64,000 bases of DNA, taken from assembly GCA_016792805.1 (NCBI GenBank), contig JAEUHX010000029.1, positions 1 through 64,000 on the forward strand. The letters run 5' to 3'. Positions 8,465 through 18,121 of the stretch are shown piece after piece; position 1 is the first letter of the stretch, and every line of letters starts with the position of its first letter. The stretch is from Planctomycetota bacterium (GTDB taxonomy: Bacteria > Planctomycetota > UBA1135 > JACQFD01). Position numbers and translations under genes: made by a program. Under the pieces are notes generated by a model. It did not search any database, was not told the DNA's origin, and saw only the letters and a list, made by a program, of their open reading frames with translations.

Positions 8465-9148
8465 ATGGAACTTTCCTTCGATCCCAACGCGCTGCGCTCT
8501 CCTCTCGGGCGGCTCGCCACCGAGCGACCCGGCGCGTCGCGAGTTTTCCACCGCCACCACCTCGACTTCTGCTGCGGCGGGCACGTCACGCTGGAGCAGG
8601 CCTGCGAGCGCGTGGGGCTGAGCCCCACGACGATCCTCGAGGAAATCCAATCCGAGGAAGCGCGGCCGCAGTCGTTCCAGCGCTGGGATCAGAAGCCGCT
8701 CTCCGAGCTCGTGGATCATCTCCTCGTCCATTTCCATGAGCCCCATCGGCGCGAGCTTCCCCGGCTCGTGGAGATGGCACAGAAGGTCGAGTCGGTGCAT
8801 GCGCTGAAGCCCGATTGCCCTCGAGGGCTCGCAGAGCATCTGCAACAGATGCACTTCGAGCTCGAGCAGCACATGCTGAAAGAGGAGAACATCCTGTTCC
8901 CGATGATTCGCCACGGGCACGGCGCGATGGCCGCGATGCCGATTCAGGTGATGGAGGAGGAGCACCGCGACCATGCGAAGAATCTCGAGCGGCTTCGCGC
9001 GTTGGCCGGCGGGTTTGCGCCGCCTGAGGCTGCTTGCAACACATGGCGCGCCCTCTATCTCGGCCTCGCGGAGCTTGAAGCGATGCTGATGGAACATATT
9101 CATCTCGAGAACCACGTTCTCTTCCCCCGAGCGCTGGCAGGCCGCTGA
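8465..9148 (+). CDS. ytfE: Iron-sulfur cluster repair di-iron protein (RIC/YtfE/ScdA family)
   Basis: Repairs iron-sulfur clusters damaged by nitric oxide and may itself handle NO. The 227-residue protein has the N-terminal ScdA_N (DUF542) domain with the double cysteine FCCGG (C36-C37), then a hemerythrin-like four-helix bundle rich in His and Glu (HLLVHFHEPH, LKEENILFP, EEEHRDH, MEHIHLENHVLFP) that would hold the di-iron site. The ATG at 8465 is preceded by GAGG and by the sigma-54 promoter. It is followed after 7 nt by norB, so both should be made as one NO-induced transcript under NorR. Confidence 0.93.
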   Translation: MELSFDPNALRSPLGRLATERPGASRVFHRHHLDFCCGGHVTLEQACERVGLSPTTILEEIQSEEARPQSFQRWDQKPLSELVDHLLVHFHEPHRRELPRLVEMAQKVESVHALKPDCPRGLAEHLQQMHFELEQHMLKEENILFPMIRHGHGAMAAMPIQVMEEEHRDHAKNLERLRALAGGFAPPEAACNTWRALYLGLAELEAMLMEHIHLENHVLFPRALAGR

Positions 9149-9155
9149 ATCGATC

Positions 9156-11465
9156 ATGGAGAAACATCACAAGCTTTGGGCTGCGCTCGCTGCCGTGGTG
9201 CTCGGCGCATTCTTCATTCTCGGATTTGTAGGGAGAGAGGTGTATCGCCAGGCGCCGCCGATCCCCGAGCGCGTCGTGACGGCCTCCGGCAAGGAGATCC
9301 TTACTTCCAAGGACATCCTCGACGGGCAACAACTGTGGCAAAGCATCGGAGGCCAACAGATCGGGTCGATCTGGGGCCACGGCGCCTATCAGGCGCCCGA
9401 CTGGTCGGCAGACTGGCTGCACCGAGAGGCGCTGGCTCTGCTCGATGTCTGGAGCACGGCACAGCATGGGAAGGGTGCCGTCGACATCGGCAGCGCCGAT
9501 CGAGCGGCCCTCGAGCAACGGCTCGTCTCCGAGATGCGAACGAACCGCTACGACGCGGCGAGCGGCACGCTCGAAGTGAGCGACGAGCGAGCCGAGGCGA
9601 TGCGCCGCGTCGGAGCTCACTATTCAAAGCTCTTCGGCGGCGCCCCGGAGATGGCGGAGCTGCGTACTCAATACGCGATGCAGGTGAAGATCCTGGATCA
9701 GCCCGAAGAGCTCCGACTGCTGAATGCATTCTTCTTCTGGACATCGTGGGCCTGCGCCACGAACCGTCCGGGCGAATCGTACACATATACCAATAATTGG
9801 CCCCACGAGCCGCTGATCGGCAACCGGCCGACGTCAGCCAATGTGATGTGGTCGCTCCTCAGCATCGTGTTGCTCCTCGGCGGAGTGGGCGCGCTCGTTT
9901 GGATGCATTCGGCAAAGCGGGAGGAGCATCCGCCTGCGGCGCCGAGCAGCGATCCGCTGCGCGGGCTCGTCCTTACGCCCTCGATGCGCGCCATTGGAAA
10001 ATATGTGGCTGTTGTAATCGGGCTCTTCGCGGTGCAGGTCCTGCTCGGCGCGCTGACAGCTCACTACACCGTGGAAGGCGACTCCTTCTTCGGGATACCG
10101 ATTTTTGAGGTTCTCCCCTACGCAGTCACCCGCACCTGGCATCTCCAAACGGCGGTCTTCTGGATCGCGACAGCGTTCCTCGCCGCAGGACTGTTCCTCG
10201 CGCCGCTCATCGGCGGGCGAGAGCCCAAATATCAGCGGCTCGGCGTGAACGTACTCTTCGGCGCGCTGCTGCTGGTCGTCGTGGGCTCCCTCACCGGCGA
10301 GTGGCTTTCGGTGCAGCGCGTGCTCCGTGGAGACGCGGCCTTCTGGCTCGGACACCAGGGATACGAATATGTGGAGCTCGGCCGAGTGTGGCAGATCGCG
10401 CTCTATGGCGGTCTCTTCCTCTGGCTCTTCCTCATGCTGCGCGGCATCTGGCCGGCGCTGCGCCCCGGCGCGCCCCATCGCGGGCTCGTCGGATTATTGG
10501 CAGGTTCAGTCGGAGCCATCGGACTGCTCTTCGGTGCCGGATTCTTCTATGGCGCCCGAACCCATCTCTCCGTGGCCGAATATTGGCGTTGGTGGATTGT
10601 TCATCTGTGGGTTGAAGGTTTCTTTGAGGTCTTCGCGACCGCGGTCCTCGGGTTCCTTTTTGTCCGTCTCGGGCTCGTCGCTTCCGCGAGCGCCACACGC
10701 GCGCTCCTGACCTCGACAGCCATCTTCCTGCTGGGCGGCATCCCCGGAACGTTTCATCACCTCTACTTCAGTGGAACCCCCGTGGCCGTCACGGCCGTTG
10801 GTTCCGTCTTCAGCGCCCTCGAGGTCGTCCCGCTCGTACTCCTCGGCCGCGAGGCCATGGACACGCTTCGCATGGAGCGGCGGGCTCGCTGGATGGAGCG
10901 ATATCGCTGGCCGATCCGGTTCTTTGTGGGCGTAGCGTTTTGGAATCTCGTCGGCGCAGGATTGTTTGGATTCCTCATCAATCCGCCGATCGCCCTCTAT
11001 TACATGCAAGGGCTGAACACGACTCCGGTCCACGGTCACACTGCACTCTTCGGAGTGTATGGTCTCCTCTCCCTCGGCCTCATGCTGCTTGTGCTCCGAT
11101 CGCTCGGCGGCGCGCGTCCTTGGCGCGAGGGTGCCATTCGAACCGCCTTCTGGGGCATGAACGGCGGACTCGTGCTGATGGTGGCCTTGAGCCTGCTGCC
11201 GATTGGGCTTGCGCAAACCAGCGCGAGCATCGACCAGGGGCTCTGGTTCGCCCGCAGTGCGGAGTTCTTACAGATGCCCGCCATGCAGGCCCTGCGGTGG
11301 CTGCGCATCGTGGGCGACTCCGTCTTCCTCGTCGGAGTCGGATCTCTCGTTTGGTTCGCGCTCGGCCTCTGGCGCGGCTGGTCGTGGCTTCCGGCGACGC
11401 CCGCTCCAGCGCCGGTTCCTCAGCCGAAAGCGACGCTGCGGCCCGCCCTCGCGGAAGCGCCGTAG
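9156..11465 (+). CDS. norB: Quinol-dependent nitric oxide reductase (qNor)
   Basis: Single-subunit NO reductase that takes electrons from quinol and reduces two NO to N2O in the cytoplasmic membrane. At 769 residues it has the size of qNor, with the N-terminal extension that carries the periplasmic domain (HGAYQAPDW, LNAFFFWTSWAC). The NorB core has about a dozen membrane helices and the conserved histidines in RTWHLQTAVFW, WWIVHLWVEGFFEVF, FHHLYFSGTP and PVHGHTALFG, which bind haem and non-haem iron. No separate cytochrome c subunit gene is next to it, as expected for qNor. The operon suggests NO detoxification; denitrification in full is not shown here. Confidence 0.95.
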   Translation: MEKHHKLWAALAAVVLGAFFILGFVGREVYRQAPPIPERVVTASGKEILTSKDILDGQQLWQSIGGQQIGSIWGHGAYQAPDWSADWLHREALALLDVWSTAQHGKGAVDIGSADRAALEQRLVSEMRTNRYDAASGTLEVSDERAEAMRRVGAHYSKLFGGAPEMAELRTQYAMQVKILDQPEELRLLNAFFFWTSWACATNRPGESYTYTNNWPHEPLIGNRPTSANVMWSLLSIVLLLGGVGALVWMHSAKREEHPPAAPSSDPLRGLVLTPSMRAIGKYVAVVIGLFAVQVLLGALTAHYTVEGDSFFGIPIFEVLPYAVTRTWHLQTAVFWIATAFLAAGLFLAPLIGGREPKYQRLGVNVLFGALLLVVVGSLTGEWLSVQRVLRGDAAFWLGHQGYEYVELGRVWQIALYGGLFLWLFLMLRGIWPALRPGAPHRGLVGLLAGSVGAIGLLFGAGFFYGARTHLSVAEYWRWWIVHLWVEGFFEVFATAVLGFLFVRLGLVASASATRALLTSTAIFLLGGIPGTFHHLYFSGTPVAVTAVGSVFSALEVVPLVLLGREAMDTLRMERRARWMERYRWPIRFFVGVAFWNLVGAGLFGFLINPPIALYYMQGLNTTPVHGHTALFGVYGLLSLGLMLLVLRSLGGARPWREGAIRTAFWGMNGGLVLMVALSLLPIGLAQTSASIDQGLWFARSAEFLQMPAMQALRWLRIVGDSVFLVGVGSLVWFALGLWRGWSWLPATPAPAPVPQPKATLRPALAEAP

Positions 11466-11548
11466 GAGTGCGTTTCAGAAATCATCCGAGCTGCGCGCGG
11501 GCCTCGTCGCGCTCGCATTGCGGCACACTTTTGAAACGTCCTCGTAGC

Positions 11549-12526
11549 TCAGAGCCAGGGCTCGGGCTTCTCGAGATAGCTGCGCACATAGTCGGTGACG
11601 CCCTCTTCCAGGGGCGTCATCGGCTCGGCAAAGCCGGCATCGCGAAGCTTGGACAGGTCGGCCTCGGTGAAATATTGATACTTTCCTTTCAGATCGGCAG
11701 GCATCGGGAAGTAACGGATCCCGTCGGGCGACTTTTCGCACGCGGAGAGCAGCGCCCTGGCTAGATCGTTGAACGTGCGCGCGCGCCCGCTCCCGAGGTT
11801 ATAGATCCCATGGGCATGGGGGTGCCGAAGGAAGTGCAGCACTACTCGCGAGATGTCCTTCACATAGACGAAGTCGCGCCTCTGGTCGCCGTGGGCGATG
11901 CCTGGCCGGTCCGACTCGAAGAGCTTCACGAGCCCTTCGCGCTTCGCAGTCGGATAGGCGTGATAGATCACGCTCGCCATGCGCGCTTTGTGGTATTCGT
12001 TGGGACCGTACACATTGAAGAACCGAAGCCCCACGACGGCGTTCTGGAGTTTCTGCTCGAGAACCCAATGATCGAAAAGCCACTTCGTGAATGCGTATCC
12101 ATTCAGCGGACGCAGGCGCGGAGTCAGGAAGTCGTCGTCGGCGAACCCCTGGGCGCCGTCGCCGTAAACCGATGCGGAGCTGGCGTAGATGAACGGCACG
12201 CCGCGCTTGTGCGCCCAAAGGCAAAGCCGCCGCGTGAAATCAAAATTGAGCCGCATCAGCAGATCGAGGTCGCGCTCGGTCGTATCGGTGCGCGCCCCGA
12301 TGTGCACGATCGCCTGCACGCGCTCGCGGTCGTACGCGCCGTGCTCGATGCGGTCGAGGAAGGTCGCGTGGTCGACGTAGTCGACAATCCGCTTCCCGAT
12401 GAGGTTTCGCCACTTCTCGGTGGACCCGAGCCGATCGACCGCGATGAGATCAGGGAAGCCCGCGTCCGACAGCGAACGCAGAACGACGCTGCCGATGAAG
12501 CCCGCCGCACCGGTCACGAAAATCAT
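11549..12526 (-). CDS. hldD: ADP-L-glycero-D-manno-heptose 6-epimerase
   Basis: Makes ADP-L-glycero-beta-D-manno-heptose for the LPS inner core. The 325-residue SDR protein begins with the Rossmann motif VTGAAGFIGS and keeps the family segments YASSASVYGDG and YAFTKWLFD (catalytic Tyr and Lys), FFNVYGPNEYHK and QRRDFVYVKD. The ATG at 12524-12526 gives the normal start just before the nucleotide-binding loop; the frame continues upstream without family similarity. It points to a heptose-containing LPS and thus a diderm envelope. It is convergent with norB, 83 bp apart, and divergent from the next gene. Confidence 0.92.
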   Translation of the reverse strand: MIFVTGAAGFIGSVVLRSLSDAGFPDLIAVDRLGSTEKWRNLIGKRIVDYVDHATFLDRIEHGAYDRERVQAIVHIGARTDTTERDLDLLMRLNFDFTRRLCLWAHKRGVPFIYASSASVYGDGAQGFADDDFLTPRLRPLNGYAFTKWLFDHWVLEQKLQNAVVGLRFFNVYGPNEYHKARMASVIYHAYPTAKREGLVKLFESDRPGIAHGDQRRDFVYVKDISRVVLHFLRHPHAHGIYNLGSGRARTFNDLARALLSACEKSPDGIRYFPMPADLKGKYQYFTEADLSKLRDAGFAEPMTPLEEGVTDYVRSYLEKPEPWL

Positions 12527-12654
12527 GGGCGCACGATGCGCGCCCGAATGTCTCAGCGCAAGTTCGCGCCGGGCCGACGGAGGCGGGGAAGATCGGGTCA
12601 CGTCGGCGAGTCGGACCCGTACACCTGGCGCACCATCCGGCCGAGACCCTCCCG

Positions 12655-14364
12655 ATGCTCTCCGCGATCCTTCCTCTTGGGATTCTGCTCTCCGTACTTT
12701 CTGTAGCTTTGCCGCAGGCGAGCGCTCCCGCGTCGAGGCCGTCCCCGCAGGCTCCGCCCGTGGCCGACGCCCACGCCAAGCTCCGGGCTGGCGATTACGC
12801 CGGGGCCGCCGCCGGCTTTCGGGCGATCCTCGAAACAAAGCCGGAGCACCCCGATGCGAACTACCTCCTGGGGTATGCGCTGCACGCCCAGGGGAAGTAC
12901 GCCGAGGCGCTCGCACTGCACGAAAAGGCCGCGCGCTTTCCCGCCACGGCCGCGATGGCCAGCTACAACGCGGCCTGCGCCCATGCGCTGCTTGGGCACG
13001 CCGACGCGGCGTTTCACTGGCTGGAGAAGGCGCGCGCCGCCGGGTTCAACGATTTCTTTCTCCTTACACATGACACAGATTTGAACTCGCTCGCGGACGA
13101 CCCGCGCTGGAAGGCCTACAAACCCGGCGGCCTCGACCTGGCGCGTCCTTTCGCCGAGGAGCGGACGATTCTGTACGATTTCGTCGGTGAGACGCCGGGC
13201 GATCAGTTCGGTTGGATCGCGCGCGCGATCGGCGACTTCGACCGAGATGGCGTCGTCGACTTTGCCTCGACGGCGCCGTTCCACAACGGCGGGCAGGGCG
13301 CTGTTTATGTGTATTCCGGAAGGACCGGCGCTCTTCGAATCAAACACATGGGAAAGTCCGGCGAGCAGCTCGGATGGACGGTCGCCGGCGCGCAGGATAT
13401 CGACGGCGATGGGCGCGCCGAATATGTGATCGGAGCGCCCGGAGGTCCGACGCAGACGGGCCGAGCCGTCGTCATTCGAGGGAGAGACCACGAATCGCTG
13501 TTCGAGCTGTCCGGCACCGAGCCCGGGGAGCGATTCGGCGAGGACGTGGCGGGCGTCGGCGATCAAGACGGCGACGGCGTTCCCGATCTGCTCATCGGTG
13601 CACCCAAGCATGACGGCACGGGTGCCGACACCGGAAGAGTTGCATTGGTCTCGGGGAAGTCGGGCACGATCCTCAAAGACTGGCCGGGCTCCGCCGCGGG
13701 CGCCGGTTACGGTGACGCCGTCGCCGGGTGCGGCGGTCCTGGAGGGCTGCTCGCCGTGTCGGCCACTTCCGACGGCGGAAAAGGAAAAGTGCATGTCGTC
13801 GGATCCGATGGCTTGGAGCGATTTACGATCGAGCTCGTCGCTGGCTCGCGAAAGCTCGGCTGGTTCGTTTCTGTAATTCCCGACATCGACGGCGACGGCG
13901 CCCCCGACATCTATGCCACTGACTGGCAGGACTGCTCGCGCACGCTCGGCGCAGGGCGCATCGTGGTGGCCTCCGGGAAGGACGGGAGAACGAAGCTGGA
14001 GCTCTTCGGGCGCAGCGAACGAGAGGGTTTCGGAATCGGAGTTGCCGGTCGAGACGACCTCGACGGCGACGGCGCCCCCGACCTCGTGGTCGGCGCTTGG
14101 CAGAACTGTGATCGCGGCGCCGGCTGCGGAAGAGTTGCAGTGCATTCGGGACGCGGGGGGGCGGTGATCGGTGAGATCACCGGCGTTATTCCAGGAGATG
14201 CGCTCGGATTCGATGCCGACACCGTCGGCGACGTGAACGGCGACGGCATCGCCGACCTCCTGATCACCTCCGCGTATAGTTATCGGGGCGCGACGACGGG
14301 CGGCCGTGCCTATGTGGTCTCTGGAGCGTTCTGTCGCAAAGCTCGCTCAAGCGTGGCCAAATAG
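12655..14364 (+). CDS. Secreted TPR plus FG-GAP (integrin-alpha-like) repeat protein
   Basis: A 569-residue exported protein. Residues 1-20 form a signal peptide (MLSAILPLGILLSVLSVAL). Residues about 40-165 hold two or three TPR-like repeats (AKLRAGDYAGAAAGFRAIL, YALHAQGKYAEALALHEKA). The rest is a series of FG-GAP repeats with calcium-binding D-x-D-x-D-G loops (DFDRDGVVDF, DIDGDGRAEY, DQDGDGVPDL, DIDGDGAPDI, DVNGDGIADL), which fold as a beta-propeller. Joining TPR to an FG-GAP propeller in one protein is less common than FG-GAP alone. Function unknown; such proteins usually sit outside the membrane and bind proteins or sugars. Confidence 0.85.
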   Translation: MLSAILPLGILLSVLSVALPQASAPASRPSPQAPPVADAHAKLRAGDYAGAAAGFRAILETKPEHPDANYLLGYALHAQGKYAEALALHEKAARFPATAAMASYNAACAHALLGHADAAFHWLEKARAAGFNDFFLLTHDTDLNSLADDPRWKAYKPGGLDLARPFAEERTILYDFVGETPGDQFGWIARAIGDFDRDGVVDFASTAPFHNGGQGAVYVYSGRTGALRIKHMGKSGEQLGWTVAGAQDIDGDGRAEYVIGAPGGPTQTGRAVVIRGRDHESLFELSGTEPGERFGEDVAGVGDQDGDGVPDLLIGAPKHDGTGADTGRVALVSGKSGTILKDWPGSAAGAGYGDAVAGCGGPGGLLAVSATSDGGKGKVHVVGSDGLERFTIELVAGSRKLGWFVSVIPDIDGDGAPDIYATDWQDCSRTLGAGRIVVASGKDGRTKLELFGRSEREGFGIGVAGRDDLDGDGAPDLVVGAWQNCDRGAGCGRVAVHSGRGGAVIGEITGVIPGDALGFDADTVGDVNGDGIADLLITSAYSYRGATTGGRAYVVSGAFCRKARSSVAK

Positions 14365-14505
14365 CAGACCGCTTCATTGCGCCTGCGCATTGCGCTCGCC
14401 GCGGTTTCGGATGGGAGATCCGTGCGGCGTCTCCCTAGGGTGGCGCCTCGCCGGCGCGAGCCCGATGGTGGGCTGCTCCATGCAATCGCGCTGGCGGAGA
14501 CCCCC

Positions 14506-15396
14506 ATGCGCCATTGGTATCTTGTGAGCGCGCTGGCATCGCTGGCGTTCCTTACAATTGCCCCCGCACCGGAGGTCGCCGCGACGCCTGCTGCACCCGC
14601 GCGCGCGACCAATCTGCGGATCTTGAGCTGGAACACCCGCCACATGGGCTGGTCCGGCCAGCAAAACTGGGCCGGCTACGCGGCTCAAATCTGGAATCAG
14701 TTTGGATCCACTTCTTCTTCGACGAACGGCCTCGATGTCGTCTGCCTGCAGGAGGTGATGTACGACACGTCGGTGACGAGCCTGGTCAGCGCACTGAATA
14801 GCGTGAGCGGCGTCTCGTGGTCGGCCGCAACGACGGCCGCCCTCGGCCGCTCAAGCTACAAGGAGCGCTACTCGGTGCTGTATCGGACCGACCGTGTGAC
14901 GCTGCTCAGCAGCACGGTGTGGACGGACACCGGAGACAAGTTCGAGCGGGAGCCGCAGATCGTGAAGCTTCGAGTGAACGACACCAGTGCCGATGTCACA
15001 CTTCTGAACTGGCACACCATTTTTGGCACGACGGCGCAGCGCCAGGCAGAGATTCAGGAGATCGCGAATGTCTTCTCCAGCGTCCAGGCGTCGAGCTCGA
15101 CCGACCAAGACGTGATCTTGATCGGCGATCACAATGCGGGAGCCACGAGCACATGGTGGAACAATCTCAAGGGGCTCTCGCCGGCGGTGAGCACTCCGAT
15201 CGATATGGAGACTTCCATCAACTCAAGCTGTGCCTATGTGAGCAAGTATGACCACGCCTGGTACCAAGCGAGCTACGTGACCGAGTACAGCTCGAGCGGG
15301 CGTGACTACGTTTCGAATGTGTGCACTTTCTACTCCGGGCTCAGCGACCACGCTCCGGTCTGGCTGAAGCTCTACACGGTAGGCGACGACGATTGA
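14506..15396 (+). CDS. Exported endonuclease/exonuclease/phosphatase (DNase I-like) family protein
   Basis: A 296-residue protein with a signal peptide (MRHWYLVSALASLAFLTIA). The core shows the DNase I-like fold motifs: LRILSWNTR at the start, VVCLQEV with the metal-binding Glu, NWHTIFG, LIGDHNAG in place of the usual GDFN, and SDHAPVW at the end with the catalytic Asp-His. The substrate could be DNA, a phospholipid or a phosphoester; it cannot be read from the sequence. The ATG at 14506 has GGAG upstream. The longer frame from 14377 would precede the signal peptide and is less likely. Confidence 0.82.
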   Translation: MRHWYLVSALASLAFLTIAPAPEVAATPAAPARATNLRILSWNTRHMGWSGQQNWAGYAAQIWNQFGSTSSSTNGLDVVCLQEVMYDTSVTSLVSALNSVSGVSWSAATTAALGRSSYKERYSVLYRTDRVTLLSSTVWTDTGDKFEREPQIVKLRVNDTSADVTLLNWHTIFGTTAQRQAEIQEIANVFSSVQASSSTDQDVILIGDHNAGATSTWWNNLKGLSPAVSTPIDMETSINSSCAYVSKYDHAWYQASYVTEYSSSGRDYVSNVCTFYSGLSDHAPVWLKLYTVGDDD

Positions 15397-15449
15397 CCTT
15401 TGGAGCTCGTGGCCCGCGGCGCGAGGCCGCGGGCCCGGCGCGATCTGAC

Positions 15450-17138
15450 ATGTTGAACTCTCGCTGGAAACTGGCTGCCGCGGGGGCCGGCGCGTGCGCG
15501 ATCATTGCGTGGGTGGCCCGCGGTGCGCTCCAGGTAGAAGTGCCCGCAAAAGCCCAAGTCCGGCTGCCGCAGCCGGAGCGGAGTTCTGCGGCTCCTCCGG
15601 CATTTGTGGGAACGGCCGAAGAGCGCGATGGCCAAGGGGCGCCCGCGACAGCACAACAGATTCTTCGGGCGCGCCTCCCCAATGCTCCCAATGACGCGGA
15701 CCGCTGGAGAGCGTGGATCGCACCGGCCTCGATCTCCGCGGAGGATCTCGCCGATCGGGAGGACGCGCTCGCGCAAGGTAGGCCTGCGCCGGAACGGGAA
15801 GAATATTGGAACTTTCGCGGCCATCGCCCCGTGGGAGTCGGACGCGATGGACAGATCGGGCCGATTTCGGTGCCGCCTGCGGAGGCATACGAAATTGTGG
15901 CGTTCAAGCCGGGCTGGATCGCACAAATCCGCGTAAAAGCGACGCGCTCCACGGAAGGCGCTGCCTTCGCCGAGATCGACGGAGGCGAGCTGCAGGCGCG
16001 CCCGACGACGCGGCTCGCTGTGCGTCTCGTAGAGGCCGACGGCCTCCCGAGAGGCTTCTCTCTCGCACTGTCGCGCCCGAGTCCAACGCTCCAAGGTGCG
16101 CACCAAGGACATCTGTTTCATCTCCTGATGCCGGATATCGGCGGGCTGCTGTCGGGCGAGGCGCGCGCCGCGCTCACAGAGCAGGCTCCGCTTCTACTCG
16201 AGCCTCTGCCGGACGAGGCTGCGCTTCGGCTCACGCCCTTTTCGCCGCTCGGAGTCGCAGGCGGGCCGATTGACTTCGCGATGCGGCCTGGCGAGCTGAA
16301 CGAGGTGGAGATCCGTCCGCGCTCACATATGCCGGAGTGGGCCTGGACTGAAGCAACACTTCGAGGCCGGATTGTATGGACTTCGAGCCGCGATTCGATC
16401 CGCGGCGGGACGATCCGCGACGAACGGCGCGGCCGGTCGGCCGCGGTCAGTCTCGACGGCGAGTTCTCGCTCCTGGGGCTGCCGGCGCAGGGCGAGGCGG
16501 AGCTTGTGGTCAGTGGCTTCGATCCCTCCTGGCCGCAGCGGTTATGGCGATTTGTGGTGCATTGGGATCCGAGCTCTTTGGGTGCTCCCCAGATTCTTGA
16601 GATTCCCCATCTCGCGCGCATCTCCGCCCGCGGCCTCGGAAGCCCGATCGGGATGGATGGCCGTGCGCCGCTGGCGTACGCGCTGCAGCGGCAGGCCGAC
16701 GACGGTCGATTCGTGACCGTTGCCGGAGAGGAGTTCACTCCGTCTCCCGGTGGCGTCGAGGTCTCTGCGGCGCCCGAGCCCGGGATCTACCGGATTCTCG
16801 CAGCCTGGTCTCCCGTTGTCGTGGAGCTGACCGAGCCGTTCGAGGTTACCTCCGTGGATCAGGAGATCTCTGTAACTTTCACGCCAGCCATCCCCAACGC
16901 ATTTGTCTCCGGGGTCGTCGTCAACGAGCGCGGCGCTCCCCAGCCCGGAGCCCGAATCGAGGCGGTCGGCCCCGTGGGCGGGATTCCGCCGATCACGCTT
17001 TTCGCGGGCCCGCAAGGTGAATTTGTGGTCGAGCCGCTCAACACAGACACCACACTTCTCGCGTCGAGCCCCGAGGGAACCTGCGAGATGACCGTCGCGC
17101 CGGCATCCAGCACCCTGCGCCTCGTCGTAAAGCCGTGA
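15450..17138 (+). CDS. Exported carboxypeptidase-regulatory-like domain protein
   Basis: A 562-residue protein with an N-terminal membrane or signal segment (LAAAGAGACAIIAWVARGAL). No enzyme motif is visible. The last about 90 residues form a carboxypeptidase-regulatory-like beta-sandwich (FVSGVVVNERGAPQPGARIE, PQGEFVVEPL). It is one of several large proteins of this kind in the window (see 53.5 and 60.2 kb), probably exposed outside the cytoplasmic membrane. It follows the nuclease gene after 53 nt on the same strand. Confidence 0.7.
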   Translation: MLNSRWKLAAAGAGACAIIAWVARGALQVEVPAKAQVRLPQPERSSAAPPAFVGTAEERDGQGAPATAQQILRARLPNAPNDADRWRAWIAPASISAEDLADREDALAQGRPAPEREEYWNFRGHRPVGVGRDGQIGPISVPPAEAYEIVAFKPGWIAQIRVKATRSTEGAAFAEIDGGELQARPTTRLAVRLVEADGLPRGFSLALSRPSPTLQGAHQGHLFHLLMPDIGGLLSGEARAALTEQAPLLLEPLPDEAALRLTPFSPLGVAGGPIDFAMRPGELNEVEIRPRSHMPEWAWTEATLRGRIVWTSSRDSIRGGTIRDERRGRSAAVSLDGEFSLLGLPAQGEAELVVSGFDPSWPQRLWRFVVHWDPSSLGAPQILEIPHLARISARGLGSPIGMDGRAPLAYALQRQADDGRFVTVAGEEFTPSPGGVEVSAAPEPGIYRILAAWSPVVVELTEPFEVTSVDQEISVTFTPAIPNAFVSGVVVNERGAPQPGARIEAVGPVGGIPPITLFAGPQGEFVVEPLNTDTTLLASSPEGTCEMTVAPASSTLRLVVKP

Positions 17139-18121
17139 GAACAAAGCAATACTATCGCTCCCCCACCAGCTTTGGCATGATCGCAATAAGATAATGTCGA
17201 GTCTCTACACTCATGACTTATTTTTACTATATTTCTGCTTTAATTCATAAAAGGCCTCCGACATAGAAGCATAGAATTTCTTGCTGGATCGACTTCCAAC
17301 AACAGTCTCATTCATGAATCCTTCAACCAACGGAAGATGCCTGCTCTCTGGCTCCCAATGAGAGTCCTTCGATCGCTGCAACTGCAACCAACTAATCATG
17401 TCTGCGCCCTGGAGGGGCTTGCACTCTGAGGAGTCCAGATACGTCGGATCCTCGAATCCCTTGATCCTCCAATACAATGGTATCTCAGTCCTTAGAATGT
17501 TCATCGCTCCCCTGTGTTTTGATATGTAAGTATTAACACTATTCACTGGAATTCCCCATACATCACAAACAACCTGAACGTATCCATAGTACATCGGGAG
17601 AGCGATGGTCGAAACATTCGCCACCTTATAGTCGTTTTTTACTTCATTCACTCCGCGCGTCATTCTTCGCCACCTCGCATAGTCGAACGTCATAGCGATG
17701 CTCATTATCCTGTGGCGATTGACTAAGTTTGCGAACGCCTCGACGCACTCGTTTCGATCCTGGATAGCCCATCCCACAAAGCTCCCACGAAGTGCCTCCG
17801 CATCACTCATGCGGAACTTCGGCAACTTCCATTTCCGCAGAAGCCGATCCCACGCACTGCTGAATCGCCCCCATCTTTCAACGCTCGAGATACTCCCGCC
17901 GAGAACATACCGGTTGGACTCATCATGAGAGCCACTGCCATGAGCATAGAGAGCGTACATGTCTACTATCTCCTGGATCTGATCACTAAGTAAGCCCCAG
18001 CCATGAAATACTTAGACCTAACGCGCACAGTAATGATGAGATCTGAAGCATACATCCCGTGGCAATCGCCAAGGACCTTCTCAGCAGCTGGCATGGACCG
18101 AGGAACAAGAAAGCAGTAAGG
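17139..18121. other. AT-rich insert-like segment around the DUF3800 gene
   Basis: From just after the stop at 17138 to about 18060 the sequence is visibly poorer in G and C than the rest of the window, with runs such as tttttactatatttctgctt near 17220. I see no integrase, IS ends or direct repeats at its borders. The bases 17961-18121 upstream of the gene hold no other recognisable gene. Confidence 0.6.
17211..17960 (-). CDS. DUF3800-like protein in an AT-rich island
   Basis: A 249-residue protein resembling the DUF3800 family (RNase H-like fold, often carried in defence or mobile regions). The start, MYALYAHGSGSHDESNRYVL then GG, lines up with the family's usual YIxxDESG...RYxVLGG start, but the acidic DE pair in the first strand appears to be AH here. 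Later family-like features are FANLVNRHRIMSIAMTF, YYGYVQVVCD and LQGADMISWL. Codon use and base composition are clearly more AT-rich than in all neighbours, so it is probably acquired. It stands alone between opposite or unrelated genes. Function not assigned. Confidence 0.7.
   Translation of the reverse strand: MYALYAHGSGSHDESNRYVLGGSISSVERWGRFSSAWDRLLRKWKLPKFRMSDAEALRGSFVGWAIQDRNECVEAFANLVNRHRIMSIAMTFDYARWRRMTRGVNEVKNDYKVANVSTIALPMYYGYVQVVCDVWGIPVNSVNTYISKHRGAMNILRTEIPLYWRIKGFEDPTYLDSSECKPLQGADMISWLQLQRSKDSHWEPESRHLPLVEGFMNETVVGSRSSKKFYASMSEAFYELKQKYSKNKS

Noticed and set aside
8586-9620. Minus-strand frame opposite ytfE and norB
   Set aside because: It is the shadow of two well-supported genes and has a low-complexity product.
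12527-12916. N-terminal extension of HldD to 12916
   Set aside because: The extension is Arg/Pro-rich, overlaps the divergent gene and precedes the Rossmann motif that always starts this family.
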